Assembly (NCBI RefSeq): GCF_019059575.1
Contig: NW_024882320.1
Location: forward strand, 248,001-312,000
Length of the DNA stretch: 64,000 bases
DNA from: Amphibalanus amphitrite
Taxonomy: Eukaryota > Arthropoda > Thecostraca > Balanomorpha > Balanidae
Reading direction: 5' to 3'
Shown: piece after piece, positions 47,621 through 54,899 of the stretch
Layout of the letters: every line of letters begins with the position of its first letter
Numbering within the stretch: position 1 is the stretch's first letter
Position numbers and translations under genes: made by a program
The notes under the pieces: model-generated
What the model saw: only the letters and a program-made list of their open reading frames with translations
What the model was told of the DNA's origin: nothing
The model's database searches: none

Positions 47621-50600
47621 CCGTTCCAGAGGTGCTGGCCGGATGGCAGGTAGGCCTGGCCAGCGCCGGCTCCCATCATCATCCCGGGCTGCTGGTAGGC
47701 GCCCCAGCCGGCCGCCGCGCCGAACTGGCCCCCCGCCTGCAGCGCGCCCGCCGCCGCCGGCTGCCACAGAGGGGAGGGGGAACCCGGTGAGCTGCAGCCG
47801 AGCTACAGAGGCGACACTGAACGGACCGCGGCATCCGCAGGAATCAAACACCAAGGATCTCGATAGTAATTGAGCCCTGATTGAGCCTTCAAAATAAATG
47901 GTGATTACCTCGTCATCCTCCTCCTCCAGTAGTTGTTCGTGTAAGCCACGGAGGTTCCTTGTTAGACGCCGAAGGTCGTTTCGAACGCGAACAAAACGGT
48001 CATAGTCTACGGGGTCTTGTGAACGCAAGTAGCGTAACCAGAGTTTCCTCTTTCTGTTTTTCATTGTCATAGCCTCCCCAGTCATGTACACTTGCTTCTG
48101 ACCAGTCCTCTGTAATAAAATACATTGAAATATATTAGATGCTAGGAAGTTCTTTTGAGACCCTATTTCCAGCATTTATTTTCAAGAAGTATGAACCCAC
48201 TAGCTGAACCATTTAGCAATAATGTCCAAATCTTTCATGGATAGAATGTGCAATTTTTCCTTGCTTTCAACCTCGCCGGCCGCCAACCCCCCCACCCCCC
48301 TCCTGAGTTATTTCGCGATAGCTAGAACACACTGGCGATAGAGAGCTGAAACTTGGCATACCTGACCTTTGATTCAAGCCGGATCTTTTTACACCAACCG
48401 CATTTTCAGGTCAGGTCAGGTCACTGACCTATGACGTCATTAGCAAATCTCCGCACGGTCCTGCAATGTCTTTGCCGGTGCAATTCATCTTTTGCCGGTC
48501 GAAAGTTTTCAGAAAAATAAGTTTGTCGCAAGTTTGCGAAGCCCTCAGTGCCAGATGCGCTTTTACAGGGAGATGAACTTGCAGAGTTCATCCTTGAGAA
48601 GCCTCACAATTTGTACATGTCAGATTTTTTTCTAAAGATACATGAGGTCAGGTCGGCCACGTGACATCTGGGCTATGGGGAAATATGGAAACTGTTATTT
48701 TGGCGCCGGGAATAATCTAAAACTATCTCAAGCACACGGAATCGTGATTCCGTGCACTCCTTAGTCCTTGCAGGGTCCGATGCTTCGCTTTTGCATTGTA
48801 GACCGGGCGTGACGTCATTACGTCACTAAACTAAGATCATATCCGTTTTTCGTCAATAATTCTCGACCTAGTGAGCTACCGACCAACTGAGCTAGCGAGT
48901 CTGGAAACCCACCAATGGACCCAGGAAGACCTGCCGAATCGAATGATATGCGATATGACCTCCTCCGTCCAACTTCGTCACCTGATGGGCTCTGACCTGA
49001 CCTTGTCTCGAGGTCAACACCTTAACCCTCGCCCGTTTAGCCAGTCGCGAACGTATGGGAGGGGGGGGGGGGGGCGTTGGACCCCCTCCTGCCTTGCCGC
49101 CCCTGATCGAGCTAGAGCTTCGCGGAAAAAAGATACCCAATTTTAAGGCCCTAAGTCATTGGTTGACCTTTAAGGTCAGGTCAATGACCCTAACGTCGAG
49201 ACAATAAGGGTTTGTCAAAACTTCGTAAAGTTAGGTTGTTATGGTTGAGACTATTAGTGAGGTTGTTATGGGGTGTTGATCACGAATTTCATGTTACGAA
49301 TTTCATGATCACAGATGATCACAAGGGGCTTTCCAGCTGTCCAATCAAAATTACACTTTGCATCTCAGTGAGCGACGCTCCGCAGTCACTGTCGGATCCG
49401 CGGGGTGGAGGGGGGGGGGGCATTTTGGAAAAAATGTTCCCCGCAACGCCCGATATCAACGAAAATTCGCACTTTTTCGAGAATAAAACCAAAACTACAC
49501 AAATCTTTAAAAGTTTTCTTCAAACTGCACAGCAGTGCAAGAGTCGAAATCCGGTGAGTTTTTGAAATTGAAGAAATGAAGAAATGAAATGAAGAAAAAA
49601 AAGGCGTACTTTCCAAATTCCAATACAAATTTTCAATTTCCAGCACACTAGAAAGGTGGTCTTGGAGTCAAATACCACCTTTCTGGATCCGCCAGTGTCA
49701 GCAGCCACTGTCCTAGACCTGGTCACACAACACCACAGTCCACACAATCCACACGATCACGATAACGTTCCACCCAGCTCTCCATTCAACCGCACCGCCC
49801 CTCTCTCGACTCTTCGGGCCGCCCCACACTGGACCTCGCATGCGGGTTGCGACTTGCGAGTCTGCGGGTTTTGGATTCTCGAGTATAATACTCATTCATG
49901 GAGTGATTAAACCATTCTCTTATGGTCACTACATCAATGCAGTGAAGCCGGTGCACCCTCAGACATTGCACATTATCGCAATAACAGCACAATGAACCAA
50001 AATTCGACTTCAACAAAACACACCAAAACTCGCAGCCCTCGCAGCGAGGAAAATCAAAAGTTGACTCAAAATCAACTTTTGGAATGCGATGCAACTTGGC
50101 TCGCATGCTAAAACCATGCAGACTCGCTTGTTACATGGTGATGTGGGCCACTCAACATAGAGTGCATTCTTTAATTTTCAAGAAACACGAAAACCCAAAA
50201 ACTCGCAACCCGCATGTGCGAGGTCCAGTGTGGGGCGGCCTTTCCTCAGTCCGCACGCAGGACGCCGGCCGGCCAGACAGCGAATTATCCGCTCCCACGC
50301 GCTGTCAACCGCCGGTCTCCTCCAGCCAGCTCGTTCGAGTCATCCCTTGAAATACAACTGCACTGGCAACTACAGACTGCACTTCAGATGGACTCGACAG
50401 TGCTGTCATCTGCTTCCCTACTAGATAGTCGTGCCTTTCCCTACTTGAGTCGTGCCTTCGACAGCGTCGACCACGGCATCCTTCTATCGAAACTACAATG
50501 GTACGGTATCCACGAGAGATGGTTTCGGAGCTACCTGGATGGGCGACGGCAGGCGGTGAGAGGCGACTCCTTAATCCTTCCCCTTCCCATGGTGTACCTC

Positions 50601-53600
50601 AAGGCTCCCTGGTCGGCCCGATCCTGCTCAGCATCTCCACCAATTACCTCCCCTCCTATCTCCCACATGGACGGTTGGTTTCTTACACAGATGATACCCA
50701 GCTCCTTGACTCCGTCCATCCCGGACATCTACCCATCCTTAAAGCCCGTCAGGAGGAAACCCTTCTTACGGTTCAGTCTTATTTCACATCCAATTCCTTA
50801 AAAATGAACCCATCCAAAACAACCCTGCTCCTTACTGGCGCCACTAGCAACGTTAAGAAAACCTCGTCCTTTCACTTAAGTATCTCTGGTCATACACTAA
50901 CACACTCTCCTTCCGTTAAGCTGTTGGGCGTGACGGTCGACCAAACACTATCCTGGGAAGCGCACATATCCACTGTTGTCAAAAAGTGCAATTCCATCCT
51001 TTTCTCGCTCTATATAATTCGACATCACCTTACCCCCGAGGCCCGACAGCTACTTATCCAATGTCATGCCTTCCCACATATCCGATACTGCCTCTCCGCC
51101 TGGGGCGGGGCCGCCGCATGTCACCTTCAGAGAGTGCAGAGGGCGATCAACTTTGGGGCCAGGATCGTGTTGGGGGCACCTGCGCGTGACCATATTTCGC
51201 CAATTCTGAAAGAGCTGGGCTGGCGTGGTTTAGGTGAGATGACCATTCACCACGACTGCGTCCGCGTCTTTGGCGCACTGAAGGACAAGCGAGCTCCCGT
51301 CGCGGTCCGGTCCTTGTTTGTCCCCGGGCCGATGTATCCCAGCGAACCACACGAGCGACATTGGCTGGTATGCTAGAGCCTCCGGGATTTCGGCTGGCCA
51401 TGTCGTGTCGCGCCTTTTCTTGTCGGGCGCCCTCGTCCTGGAACCGCCTGCCGTCGGCCGTCACCAGCTCCGAAACGCGAGCAGAGTTTTTACGTTTACT
51501 GGATACGTGCTTTTTTATTTTCATGTGTTTTATGTGTGTATTTTAACTCATCGGTGTGCAATGCATCGTGTTTCTTCACCTTTTTCTTTTTTAGTCCATG
51601 TCTCAATTATGCATTTTGACTCAGGTATGACATTAACCCACCATGTGGAATGGCCTGTAAATATACTGTACTACGTATTAACCCTCGCCGGCACAGGCCA
51701 TTTTGCGTCCTTCGACGGCACAAGGGGGGGGGGGGGTACGACCCCCCCCCCCTCGCGTTTAGCCCCTGATCGAGCTAGAGCTTCGCGGAAAAAACGAGCG
51801 TGTTGCCCGTCACGAGAGGAAGCCGATGATACCCGATTTTAAGGTCCTAGGTCATCGGGTGACCTTCCAGGTCAGGTCAATGACCCGAAAACCGGGAAAA
51901 TCGGGACCTGTTAGAAAGTCGTAAAATGTGGCTGCTATGTGGTTTTCCGGGGTGCTGATCACGAATATCGTGTTAGTTTTGATCAGAGATGATGTCTTTA
52001 AGCATTTAGACCAGGTTGGGTCAGGTCAGGTCAGGTCAACCTGTAGGGGCTGTGACGGGTATTCGTAATACGTGTCAACCGCCTCTGACAGCTTCGTAAC
52101 ATGTTACGAAGGCACCAAAACTACTTCGTAAATGTTCAAATGGTTGCTAAATTCGAATTCAGCTCCAAAAACTAGCCTAGAAACATGTAAAACTCGAAAA
52201 AGTGAACCGAGGTCACCCGAGGTCACCAAAGGTCAATGACCTGACCTGACCTTCAGGTGACCTTGATACCCACTCTAATGTATGGGAGCAACGTCAAATC
52301 ACATGTTTGAACGTTTGAAACCACGAAAAGCTTGCAAACGCGCGGCTAATGCGAGCCGACATACGCCGAATCGCGATTCCGGCCAAACATGGTCTCGGAA
52401 AAGAGGTCACAGGTCAAAGGTCATTTGGTTCAGGGTCATGAAATTTTCAGGGTAGGTGTAAAATTGATCAATGCGAGGGTACTGAAAGTTTCGTTGCGAT
52501 CGGCCGCTTTTTACGCGAGTTATTCGCGAAAAACCTTAGGGGGGGTTGCATCCCCCCTGTGCCGGCGAGGGTTAAGATAGGTAGGTACTACTCTCAGAAT
52601 TTAGGTGCCAGTCCCCAGATTTAGAGTAGACCACACTGAAGAACTAGTGCCAAAAACAGGTAAATTTGGTCATTTTTCACCTTAGGTGCTATTTATCACC
52701 AAAGGTGCTGCCAACCATTTTTAGGCTGAAACAGCTATTGAGTGCCAGAAACAGCTTTTCAAGAATGCATTTAAATGGCATCCACAAAAAAAATCTAGCC
52801 TGACCTATCCTTACCTACAAACCTACTAATCTGCAACCTACCAACCTACAACCTACATACCTACAGCCTACCACCTACCTACCTCACCTATAACCTTCCA
52901 ACCAACAACCTATCTACCAACCTACATACCACTCACTCTCAGACTTTATCTTCACATATACCAGCTTTTAGAAGACTATGAGTATTCCAATTGAAAATAT
53001 GTGAAGTTGGTGTTTTAAATGATCTGTTGCTTAATTCCAGCTTAGGTAACACTGGTATGGCACTGGTATGTGGGAGCACTGGTATGGAAAAATCAGTGAT
53101 GTAACACTTCCCTCGCATCTCATTGGTCAATAGCCTGTTGCCAAGGCAACATGAACGGGCTAGCGCGCTAGCTAGGGCTGCTGATAAGGGCTCTGACTGG
53201 CCGCTAGCTAATCCCTGCCTTTATGCCTTTTTTACAGTGGGAGCTGTGGCGACCAGAGAAACTTGAACAGGCACCTGTGAGTTATGGAAGCAGAGTTGAC
53301 AAGATACACCAGCTCTCACCTCTCACTCTTGAATTTCCCTAAATCACAAGAAGCCACTGCCACTCCAGCCAGGAGAAAAACTGCAATAGCCTGCAGTAGG
53401 CACCTTCTAACTTGAACCTTCTTACTATGGCATTGCCTTTGGCACTGCGCTGCTTCGCAAAAAGCAATTTGACATCACTTTCCTCACGGTTGAATAGCAT
53501 TGTAATATGTATTCACTCAGCCTTGGAGCTTTTCCATTCAATGCAGTGCATGGCAGGTGGAATGCGCAGTCAGTGGAGAAGGACAGTGGCAACTGTCACT

Positions 53601-54381
53601 GGCAACAGTAGTCAGTAAATATTGTAGGTACCTATTTAAAGGGACCCTCCCACCTTCAAAAAAGTTAATGAATTGGCATGAAAGTGATGTCGCTCGATTC
53701 AGAAAGAGCAAAAACGAATATCTACCAAATTTCACCGAAAAATATTCACCCGTTTTCAAGATATTAGACTTTTACTTTTGTTTACTTTTTTGGGATCTCC
53801 GCTGTTCCTAGCGACTTCATTTTAGAAGTGCGGCGTTCGCGGCAGATGTTGCGCGCAAATAGCATATACCACCACTGCTTTACAAAGATGTTAGTATAAG
53901 GTTTTAAAATCGTTAGATTACCGCTGACGTCACAAATTCTAAGGGGGCATCTCAATGCATTAGCCCCTTAGAATCCGAAAACTGCAAGTTTGAAATTCCA
54001 TATCTCCGAATTAAAGCATTTTTCGATGTTGTGAGTGCCCAAACCGGTATTTGCAGGCCATGGCCACCAATTTGGCTATCTCAACTCAAAACTAATGTTA
54101 AGGTGGGAGGGTCCCTTTAAGTATCAGTACGGAAAGACCACACAATTTTTTTGAAGCCTTTAGTTGGGGTAACAAATGGCATGCATAGTTGACTGAAATC
54201 GCCCATAACAAAATATTAAAATAAAAGCACTTACCATTAAAGGGTAGCCTGCATAGCCGGCTCCAGTTCCGGCGTTCGGCCATGCGTCCATCATCGACGC
54301 GGGCTGCGGTACGGGTGGATCTGCACCGATCCCTTGATTTGCCAGCGCCTGAGCGGCATTCGCCCAAGCCCAGCCGCTCAT
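25742..54381 (-). CDS. YLPM1: YLP motif-containing protein 1 (YLPM1/ZAP3), 19 exons
   Basis: Nuclear RNA-associated protein. In mammals it binds PP1 and splicing-related factors and carries a P-loop nucleoside/polynucleotide-kinase-like domain. I joined 19 exons (listed separately): 3,981 nt, every junction GT-AG and in phase, encoding 1,326 residues. Order: N-terminal Gly/Ala/Pro/Gln region, coiled-coil-like WEEQF segment (~298-337), RGG and Tyr-rich box (~403-610), VIDYGHK block (~665), poly-Pro, RS/RD-rich region (~743-963), LLQPPGR then Walker A GPPGSGKT (~1027-1034), LSLDDYF (~1055), KRNIHGR (~1154), and the C-terminal MEDYLSLPDDY, KKRVRW, GFVVGQTDW and KTKYI. The C-terminal ~350 residues follow human YLPM1 almost block for block, so orthology is secure. 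The protein is shorter than the ~2,150-residue human form because the middle is compact. Start choice: CAAAATGAG context with no upstream in-frame exon seen. Confidence 0.93.
26422..26543 (-). CDS. YLPM1: YLPM1 exon 18 (residues 1240-1280)
   Basis: Acceptor GCTGCAG|ACAAG, donor AAACGG|GTACGG. KLDGVIAARKRKD and MEDYLSLPDDYESR match the human C-terminus. Ends GKKR. Confidence 0.96.
26675..26732 (-). CDS. YLPM1: YLPM1 exon 17 (residues 1221-1239)
   Basis: A 58-nt exon, acceptor CACTGCAG|GAA, donor GACTAG|GTAAGC. SKWEKMDPSEERL matches human SKWEMDTSEAKL. Confidence 0.94.
26740..28225. other. YLPM1 intron 16 body, nothing notable
   Basis: AT-rich intron with no repeat or gene detected. Confidence 0.5.
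28226..28378. repeat. Degenerate ~20-bp minisatellite
   Basis: About seven imperfect copies of CCCAGTTGTCTGTCCTCTC, ending 25 bp from the YLPM1 exon 16 donor. Confidence 0.8.
28403..28474 (-). CDS. YLPM1: YLPM1 exon 16 (residues 1197-1220)
   Basis: Acceptor CTACCAG|GTG, donor CCCGGG|GTGAGT. VEMEDTEPEKPSAGK continues the human EEVEMEDFD region. Confidence 0.92.
29700..30416 (-). CDS. SGNH/GDSL-type hydrolase-like exon inside YLPM1 intron 15
   Basis: A 3' splice site (TTTCCCCTCAG|TTT) opens a 238-codon frame ending at 29,700. SGNH blocks in order: HLLIGDSVARD (block I, catalytic Ser), LARGGATW (block II Gly), VVWLTGDDVYSG (block III, where the usual Asn is Asp), VTVLGPLPRLS and SDGVHLSAEGY (block V Asp and His). 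The family hydrolyses ester bonds, and such domains also occur in ORF1 of CR1-like LINEs. No signal peptide or obvious initiator Met is present, so an upstream exon is expected. It is paralogous to the exon at 34,417-35,568. The acceptor is phase 0, so joining to YLPM1 exon 15 would be frame-compatible. A nested gene or exapted transposon ORF is equally possible. Confidence 0.7.
   Translation of the reverse strand, partial: FNTISSVARSPVLEVTDPEPQRWLARRLPRSAPPLHLLIGDSVARDAGLRSRLNRHQFLSLARGGATWSSTADELPAILDRWTSEAERQGRRLGEVVVWLTGDDVYSGSAMLAGFDETLEETGRLAKAVCRHLQSLARVTVLGPLPRLSEETSGNGWETTAAYHQERRLKHSLPPGVHLVLLGRQLMRRSARRYRFAPECASYFRSDGVHLSAEGYGRVADALELPIWLAMTAACEDL
30582..31434. mobile_element. TTAA-type non-autonomous element, family B
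   Basis: Left end CCTTCGCGCTCGG with the family landmark GCGCAAAAAGCGGCCGATCG. Right end ATACCGGCGAGA before TTAA (31,435). Related copies lie at 44,817-45,397 and, reversed, at 51,682-52,571. The left flank is GTAA, so the target site is imperfect. Interior rich in TGACCTGACC. Confidence 0.6.
31439..33150. mobile_element. TTAA-type element, family A (interrupted, right end lost)
   Basis: Aligns by eye with the complete copy at 38,820-40,015 from TAACCCGCGCC onward (GGATTTCCACG, GGTCAGGTCAAAAGTCAGGT, AACTTTCGCCGATTTCCAGG). A second element (31,754-32,619) sits in its middle, and the 3' third found in the other copy is missing. Confidence 0.8.
31754..32619. mobile_element. TTAA-type MITE, family C, nested in family A
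   Basis: 16-bp ends CCCTATTAGTGGCAGG in inverse orientation, TTAA on both sides (31,750-31,753 and 32,620-32,623). The uninterrupted sister copy at ~39,135 has a single TTAA at the equivalent point, so precise TTAA insertion is shown directly. 866 bp, no transposase. Such ends resemble piggyBac-type MITEs. Confidence 0.93.
33151..34416. other. YLPM1 intron 15, between element cluster and SGNH exon
   Basis: No domain-bearing frame. A C-homopolymer at ~33,658-33,672 and AT-rich stretches only. Confidence 0.4.
34417..35568 (-). CDS. SGNH/GDSL-type hydrolase-like exon with Ser-Glu-Lys repeat tail
   Basis: Acceptor TTTTACTCAG|CTG (35,569) opens 383 codons. It starts LETAAENIKAEGLRIAELLK (helical), then HLILGDSFAQ (catalytic Ser), CRGGATW, AIWLSGNDVYTG (intact Gly-Asn-Asp), VFVLGPLPRYC and PDRMHLSPLGY (Asp and His). 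All SGNH blocks are present, unlike its paralogue at 29,700. The last ~130 residues are repeats of SEKSEKSEK, KSEMPKK and KPEK ending in a Lys-rich stretch, a likely disordered, possibly nucleic-acid-binding tail. An internal Met at 35,409 could start translation just before the GDS block. Same strand as YLPM1 and phase 0, in the same intron. Substrate unknown. Confidence 0.72.
   Translation of the reverse strand: METAAENIKAEGLRIAELLKNYDQLLPSDYRECGPGASSYSRSSPLRSKNGGKMHLILGDSFAQRARFQPADPEDEIFSRCRGGATWSSVLGKIAEDLNDWAAMVQETGMDRGNCAIWLSGNDVYTGVARPPNFDREHLEEVAQTAKEVITAAEAVCARVFVLGPLPRYCADLPGSAWERTAAYHLERALLRKSLNADTQLLKPGRGITRKFQGRHSLMDGCLKWFAPDRMHLSPLGYLKLAGHMPDWLRVGYSEKSEKSEQSEKEKSEKSEKSEKPEKPESPEKLKMSETPKKSEKSEKPKDPEKFVKSEMPKEPEPSVKSEMPKKAETSVKSEMPKKPETSVKSVMCEKSEKSKKRKKSKKAKKPKQCVVSSVVSSNLIQL
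35569..36340. other. YLPM1 intron 15, upstream of the SGNH exon
   Basis: Would contain any first exon or promoter of a nested SGNH gene. I see no clear initiator Met exon with a donor. Confidence 0.3.
36345..36490. repeat. ~57-bp tandem repeat, about 2.5 copies
   Basis: ACGACCAAGTTGCCAAACCT and ATAACTTATTCCGG-GTGAGG recur three times with a few changes. Confidence 0.8.
36995..37162 (-). CDS. YLPM1: YLPM1 exon 15 (residues 1141-1196)
   Basis: Acceptor CCACTAG|GTG, donor CAGGAG|GTAGGT. Contains CHKRNIHGRSLDDI and TPRHYIRVDVR, the conserved end of the kinase-like domain. Followed by an 8.5-kb intron holding two SGNH exons. Confidence 0.96.
37503..37679 (-). CDS. YLPM1: YLPM1 exon 14 (residues 1082-1140)
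   Basis: Acceptor TCCGCAG|GTG, donor TTCAAG|GTGCGT. VMEYEYDAAVEESYR and FFHFIIVDCVN (Walker B-like strand) follow the human protein closely. Phase 0. Confidence 0.97.
37980..38128 (-). CDS. YLPM1: YLPM1 exon 13 (residues 1032-1081)
   Basis: Acceptor CCCCGCAG|GC, donor AAAAAG|GTAACG. KTYTAKLIKDQEV completes Walker A. RILSLDDYFCTE matches human RVLSLDDYF. Confidence 0.97.
38455..38657 (-). CDS. YLPM1: YLPM1 exon 12, start of the P-loop kinase domain (residues 964-1031)
   Basis: Acceptor ACCCTCAG|GCC, donor GATCGG|GTGAG. Ends VKDLLQPPGRLTRPSNLVII then LRGPPGSG. The Walker A Lys-Thr comes from the next exon. Confidence 0.96.
38820..40015. mobile_element. TTAA-type MITE, family A, complete copy
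   Basis: Flanked by TTAA (38,816-38,819 and 40,016-40,019). Ends CCCGCGCC-CTGCTGGGGG with TGTTTGAACAC in inverse orientation. The left end has an extra ~25 bp between the two halves. 1,196 bp in YLPM1 intron 11, non-coding, rich in AGGTCA. Confidence 0.9.
39918..39948. other. Perfect 13-bp-arm hairpin within the TTAA element
   Basis: AAAAACGGCGGCG, loop CTCCG, CGCCGCCGTTTTT. It has the look of an intrinsic-terminator hairpin, but in a nuclear transposon it is more likely structural. Confidence 0.7.
40134..40797 (-). CDS. YLPM1: YLPM1 exon 11, RS/RD-rich region (residues 743-963)
   Basis: Acceptor CTACAG|ATCCG, donor GGTGAG|GTGAGT. Long Arg/Ser then RRPPxDD and DRPRDPYDRP repeats, typical of SR-like splicing proteins and matching the RD-rich middle of human YLPM1. 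Confidence 0.93.
41336..41524 (-). CDS. YLPM1: YLPM1 exon 10 (residues 680-742)
   Basis: Acceptor GTCGCAG|GTGG, donor GCAGAG|GTGAGT. Contains SLKDAIESVYEAFTRPVREQ, then a ten-proline run. Confidence 0.88.
41901..41992 (-). CDS. YLPM1: YLPM1 exon 9 (residues 649-679)
   Basis: Acceptor TTCACAG|CGG, donor CGACG|GTGAGG. Contains HAVIDYGHKNALDVV, matching the conserved VDYGHGR region of human YLPM1. Confidence 0.9.
42311..42392 (+). tRNA. tRNA-Ser (anticodon CGA)
   Basis: 82 nt, intronless. Acceptor stem GCAGTCT with AGGCTGC, D-arm GGCCGAGTGGTTAAGGC, anticodon stem TCAGA/TCTGA around loop CTCGAAA, long variable arm typical of tRNA-Ser, T-arm with GGTTCGAATCC. A TTTT pol III terminator follows 5 bases on. 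It lies in YLPM1 intron 8 on the opposite strand. No CCA is encoded, as expected in eukaryotes. Confidence 0.97.
42836..42949 (-). CDS. YLPM1: YLPM1 exon 8 (residues 611-648)
   Basis: Acceptor TTTCGCAG|CGG, donor GCCAG|GTAAGG. Hydrophilic, reads GTGPRESRGDRPGESADSW. Phase 2 at both ends. Confidence 0.85.
43206..43830 (-). CDS. YLPM1: YLPM1 exon 7, RGG/YG-rich box (residues 403-610)
   Basis: Acceptor GTCACAG|ACGAG, donor GACGA|GTGAGT. 208 residues of Gly, Arg, Tyr and Asp with dense RGRGRGG and GGYG repeats, the RNA-binding and condensate-prone type. I checked the frame codon by codon and found no stop. Without splicing, the donor itself would read as a TGA stop. Confidence 0.92.
44211..44407 (-). 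CDS. YLPM1: YLPM1 exon 6 (residues 337-402)
   Basis: Acceptor CCGCCCAG|GTCG, donor CTTCG|GTGAGT. Starts SYEEEMLQMKNKLLQRHEQL (helical), then Pro/Ala-rich. A hAT element begins only 86 bp upstream of its acceptor. Confidence 0.92.
44493..45777. mobile_element. hAT-type element in YLPM1 intron 5
   Basis: Ends CAGGGGTCGGCA and TGCCGACCACTG (imperfect inverse) with a perfect 8-bp duplication GCTTAAGG at 44,485-44,492 and 45,778-45,785. Its middle holds a TTAA element (44,817-45,397). No transposase. Confidence 0.92.
44817..45397. mobile_element. TTAA-type element, family B, nested in the hAT element
   Basis: Flanked by TTAA at 44,813-44,816 and 45,398-45,401. Begins CCTTCGCACTTATAGG and carries the GCGCAAAAAGCGGCCGATCG landmark. 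The ends are weakly inverse (right end CCGTCACCCATATTGG). Confidence 0.75.
46102..46220 (-). CDS. YLPM1: YLPM1 exon 5 (residues 298-337)
   Basis: Acceptor TTCCATAG|GAA, donor CTCAG|GTAGGC. EIRQLQRADELFDKQFKAWE then EQFNSWKNENRG matches the human WEREFQLWEEQL coiled-coil segment. Ends in phase 2. Confidence 0.93.
46775..47116 (-). CDS. YLPM1: YLPM1 exon 4 (residues 184-297)
   Basis: Acceptor TTTTGCAG|ATG, donor CAGGAG|GTGAGT. Pro/Ala-rich, ends AISRLTPKEQE. Phase 0. Confidence 0.9.
47560..47760 (-). CDS. YLPM1: YLPM1 exon 3 (residues 117-183)
   Basis: Acceptor TGTGGCAG|CCG, donor CAACAG|GTGAGC. Gly/Ala/Gln-rich with GWGAYQQPGMMMG, a CAG-encoded Gln run and AAAAQWGQQ. Phase 0. Confidence 0.88.
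47909..48109 (-). CDS. YLPM1: YLPM1 candidate exon 2 (residues 50-116), LINE-like
   Basis: Acceptor TTTTATTACAG|AGG and donor GACGAG|GTAATC, 201 nt, phase 0 both ends. The peptide (RKRKLWLRYLRSQDPVDYDR, then RNDLRRLTRNLRG) resembles the linker between endonuclease and reverse transcriptase of Jockey/CR1-type LINEs, not YLPM1. Skipping it keeps the frame (exon 1 to exon 3), so it may be an optional exon or not used at all. Confidence 0.45.
48270..49020. mobile_element. Dispersed element, family E (copy 1)
   Basis: Shared in reverse orientation with 61,600-62,160: GAAGACCTGCCGAATCGAAT, ATGATATGCGATATGACC and CTCAAGCACACGGAATCGTG-type blocks. AGGTCA-rich and non-coding. Ends not resolved. Confidence 0.65.
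49024..49380. mobile_element. Truncated TTAA family B fragment
   Basis: Starts TTAA-CCCTCGCCCGTTTAGCC, followed by a G-run, GATCGAGCTAGAGCTTCGCG and GTGTTGATCACGAATTTC, as in 51,682-52,571. The right terminus is missing. Confidence 0.6.
49817..50240. mobile_element. MITE with ~45-bp imperfect inverted ends
   Basis: GGCCGCCCCACACTGGACCT at the left and its exact inverse at the right, extended by CGCA-TGCGGGTTGCG. No clear target duplication. It sits just 5' of the broken LINE. Confidence 0.8.
50420..51546 (+). pseudogene. 5'-truncated, frameshifted non-LTR retrotransposon (CR1/Jockey-like reverse transcriptase)
   Basis: Three successive frames together give a LINE RT 3' half. LSRAFDSVDHGILLSKLQWY ... 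SYLDGRRQAV comes first. After a shift near 50,580 come SHGVPQGSLVGPILL, the YTDDTQLL catalytic box (usually Y-A-D-D), LKMNPSKTTLLL, LGVTVDQTLSWEAHI and QRVQRAINFGARIVLG. After another shift near 51,380 comes the C-terminal APSSWNRLPSAVTSSETRAE tail ending at 51,546. No endonuclease domain remains. Lies in YLPM1 intron 1, antisense to it. Confidence 0.88.
51682..52571. mobile_element. TTAA-type MITE, family B (reversed), complete
   Basis: 16-bp perfect inverse ends CCCTCGCCGGCACAGG, TTAA at 51,678-51,681 and 52,572-52,575. 890 bp, non-coding, with TCAGGTCAGGTCAGGTCAA. Confidence 0.93.
52580..53635. other. YLPM1 intron 1, includes an ACCTAC-rich simple repeat
   Basis: 52,795-52,930 is a degenerate CCTAC/CAACCTA repeat. 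The remainder has no identifiable feature. Confidence 0.55.
53640..54116. mobile_element. TTAA-type MITE, family D, copy 1
   Basis: 17-bp inverse ends AGGGACCCTCCCACCTT, TTAA at 53,636-53,639 and 54,117-54,120. 477 bp, ending 118 bp from the YLPM1 exon 1 donor. Two other copies lie at 55,823 and 61,098. Confidence 0.94.
54235..54381 (-). CDS. YLPM1: YLPM1 exon 1 (residues 1-49)
   Basis: Starts MSGWAWANAAQALANQG and ends GYAGYPLM at donor ATG|GTAAGTG. Phase 0. Confidence 0.8.
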
Positions 54382-54560
54382 TTTGATCTTGAACTACTTT
54401 GGAGACACAGCTACCATTCAATGACTGGAAAATAATTAAAATAACACAGAGTAGCTGTCATCCTCCCTCACATCACCACGCCGCCATATCCAAAATTGCG
54501 ACCAGTGTTGCCAGGTCTAGGGGGGTACGCTCCGGCTGTTTAGCATTACGAAAAATGGTG
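54382..54560 (-). promoter_or_regulatory. YLPM1: Presumed YLPM1 5' UTR and promoter
   Basis: Sequence upstream of the ATG contains ATATGGCGGCG (minus strand, ~54,480), resembling the YY1 motif often found at TATA-less housekeeping promoters. No TATA box. Transcription start unknown. Confidence 0.35.
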
Positions 54561-54899
54561 ACAGACGTTTGTGGAGGATTGTCGACGAACTCTTGTTCCG
54601 CGAGCAGTACTTACACGCTAGCGGAAAATTCACCAATCAGCGCTCGGCAGTACTCGACGCTGATTGGTCCGACGCTCGTGACGAAATTGCGGGGGACCGC
54701 AGTTATTCTCTATGGACCCGAATAGGCTTTTGGATTTCGGAGGAGTTTCTTTAAAATTATATGCTGTTTGGAGCTGTTTTCGAGTTGAAATATATTTCTT
54801 ATGACTGTTAGCTATATAATGACACCATAAAATCATGATTTTAATAAATATTACCGATGTAATATCGGCCGAAAAGACATGCTGTCATGGCACGGACTG

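Noticed and set aside
49386..49697. Possible further hAT MITE ending in GGATCCGCCAGTG
   Set aside because: Ends are only partly inverse and no 8-bp duplication is visible.
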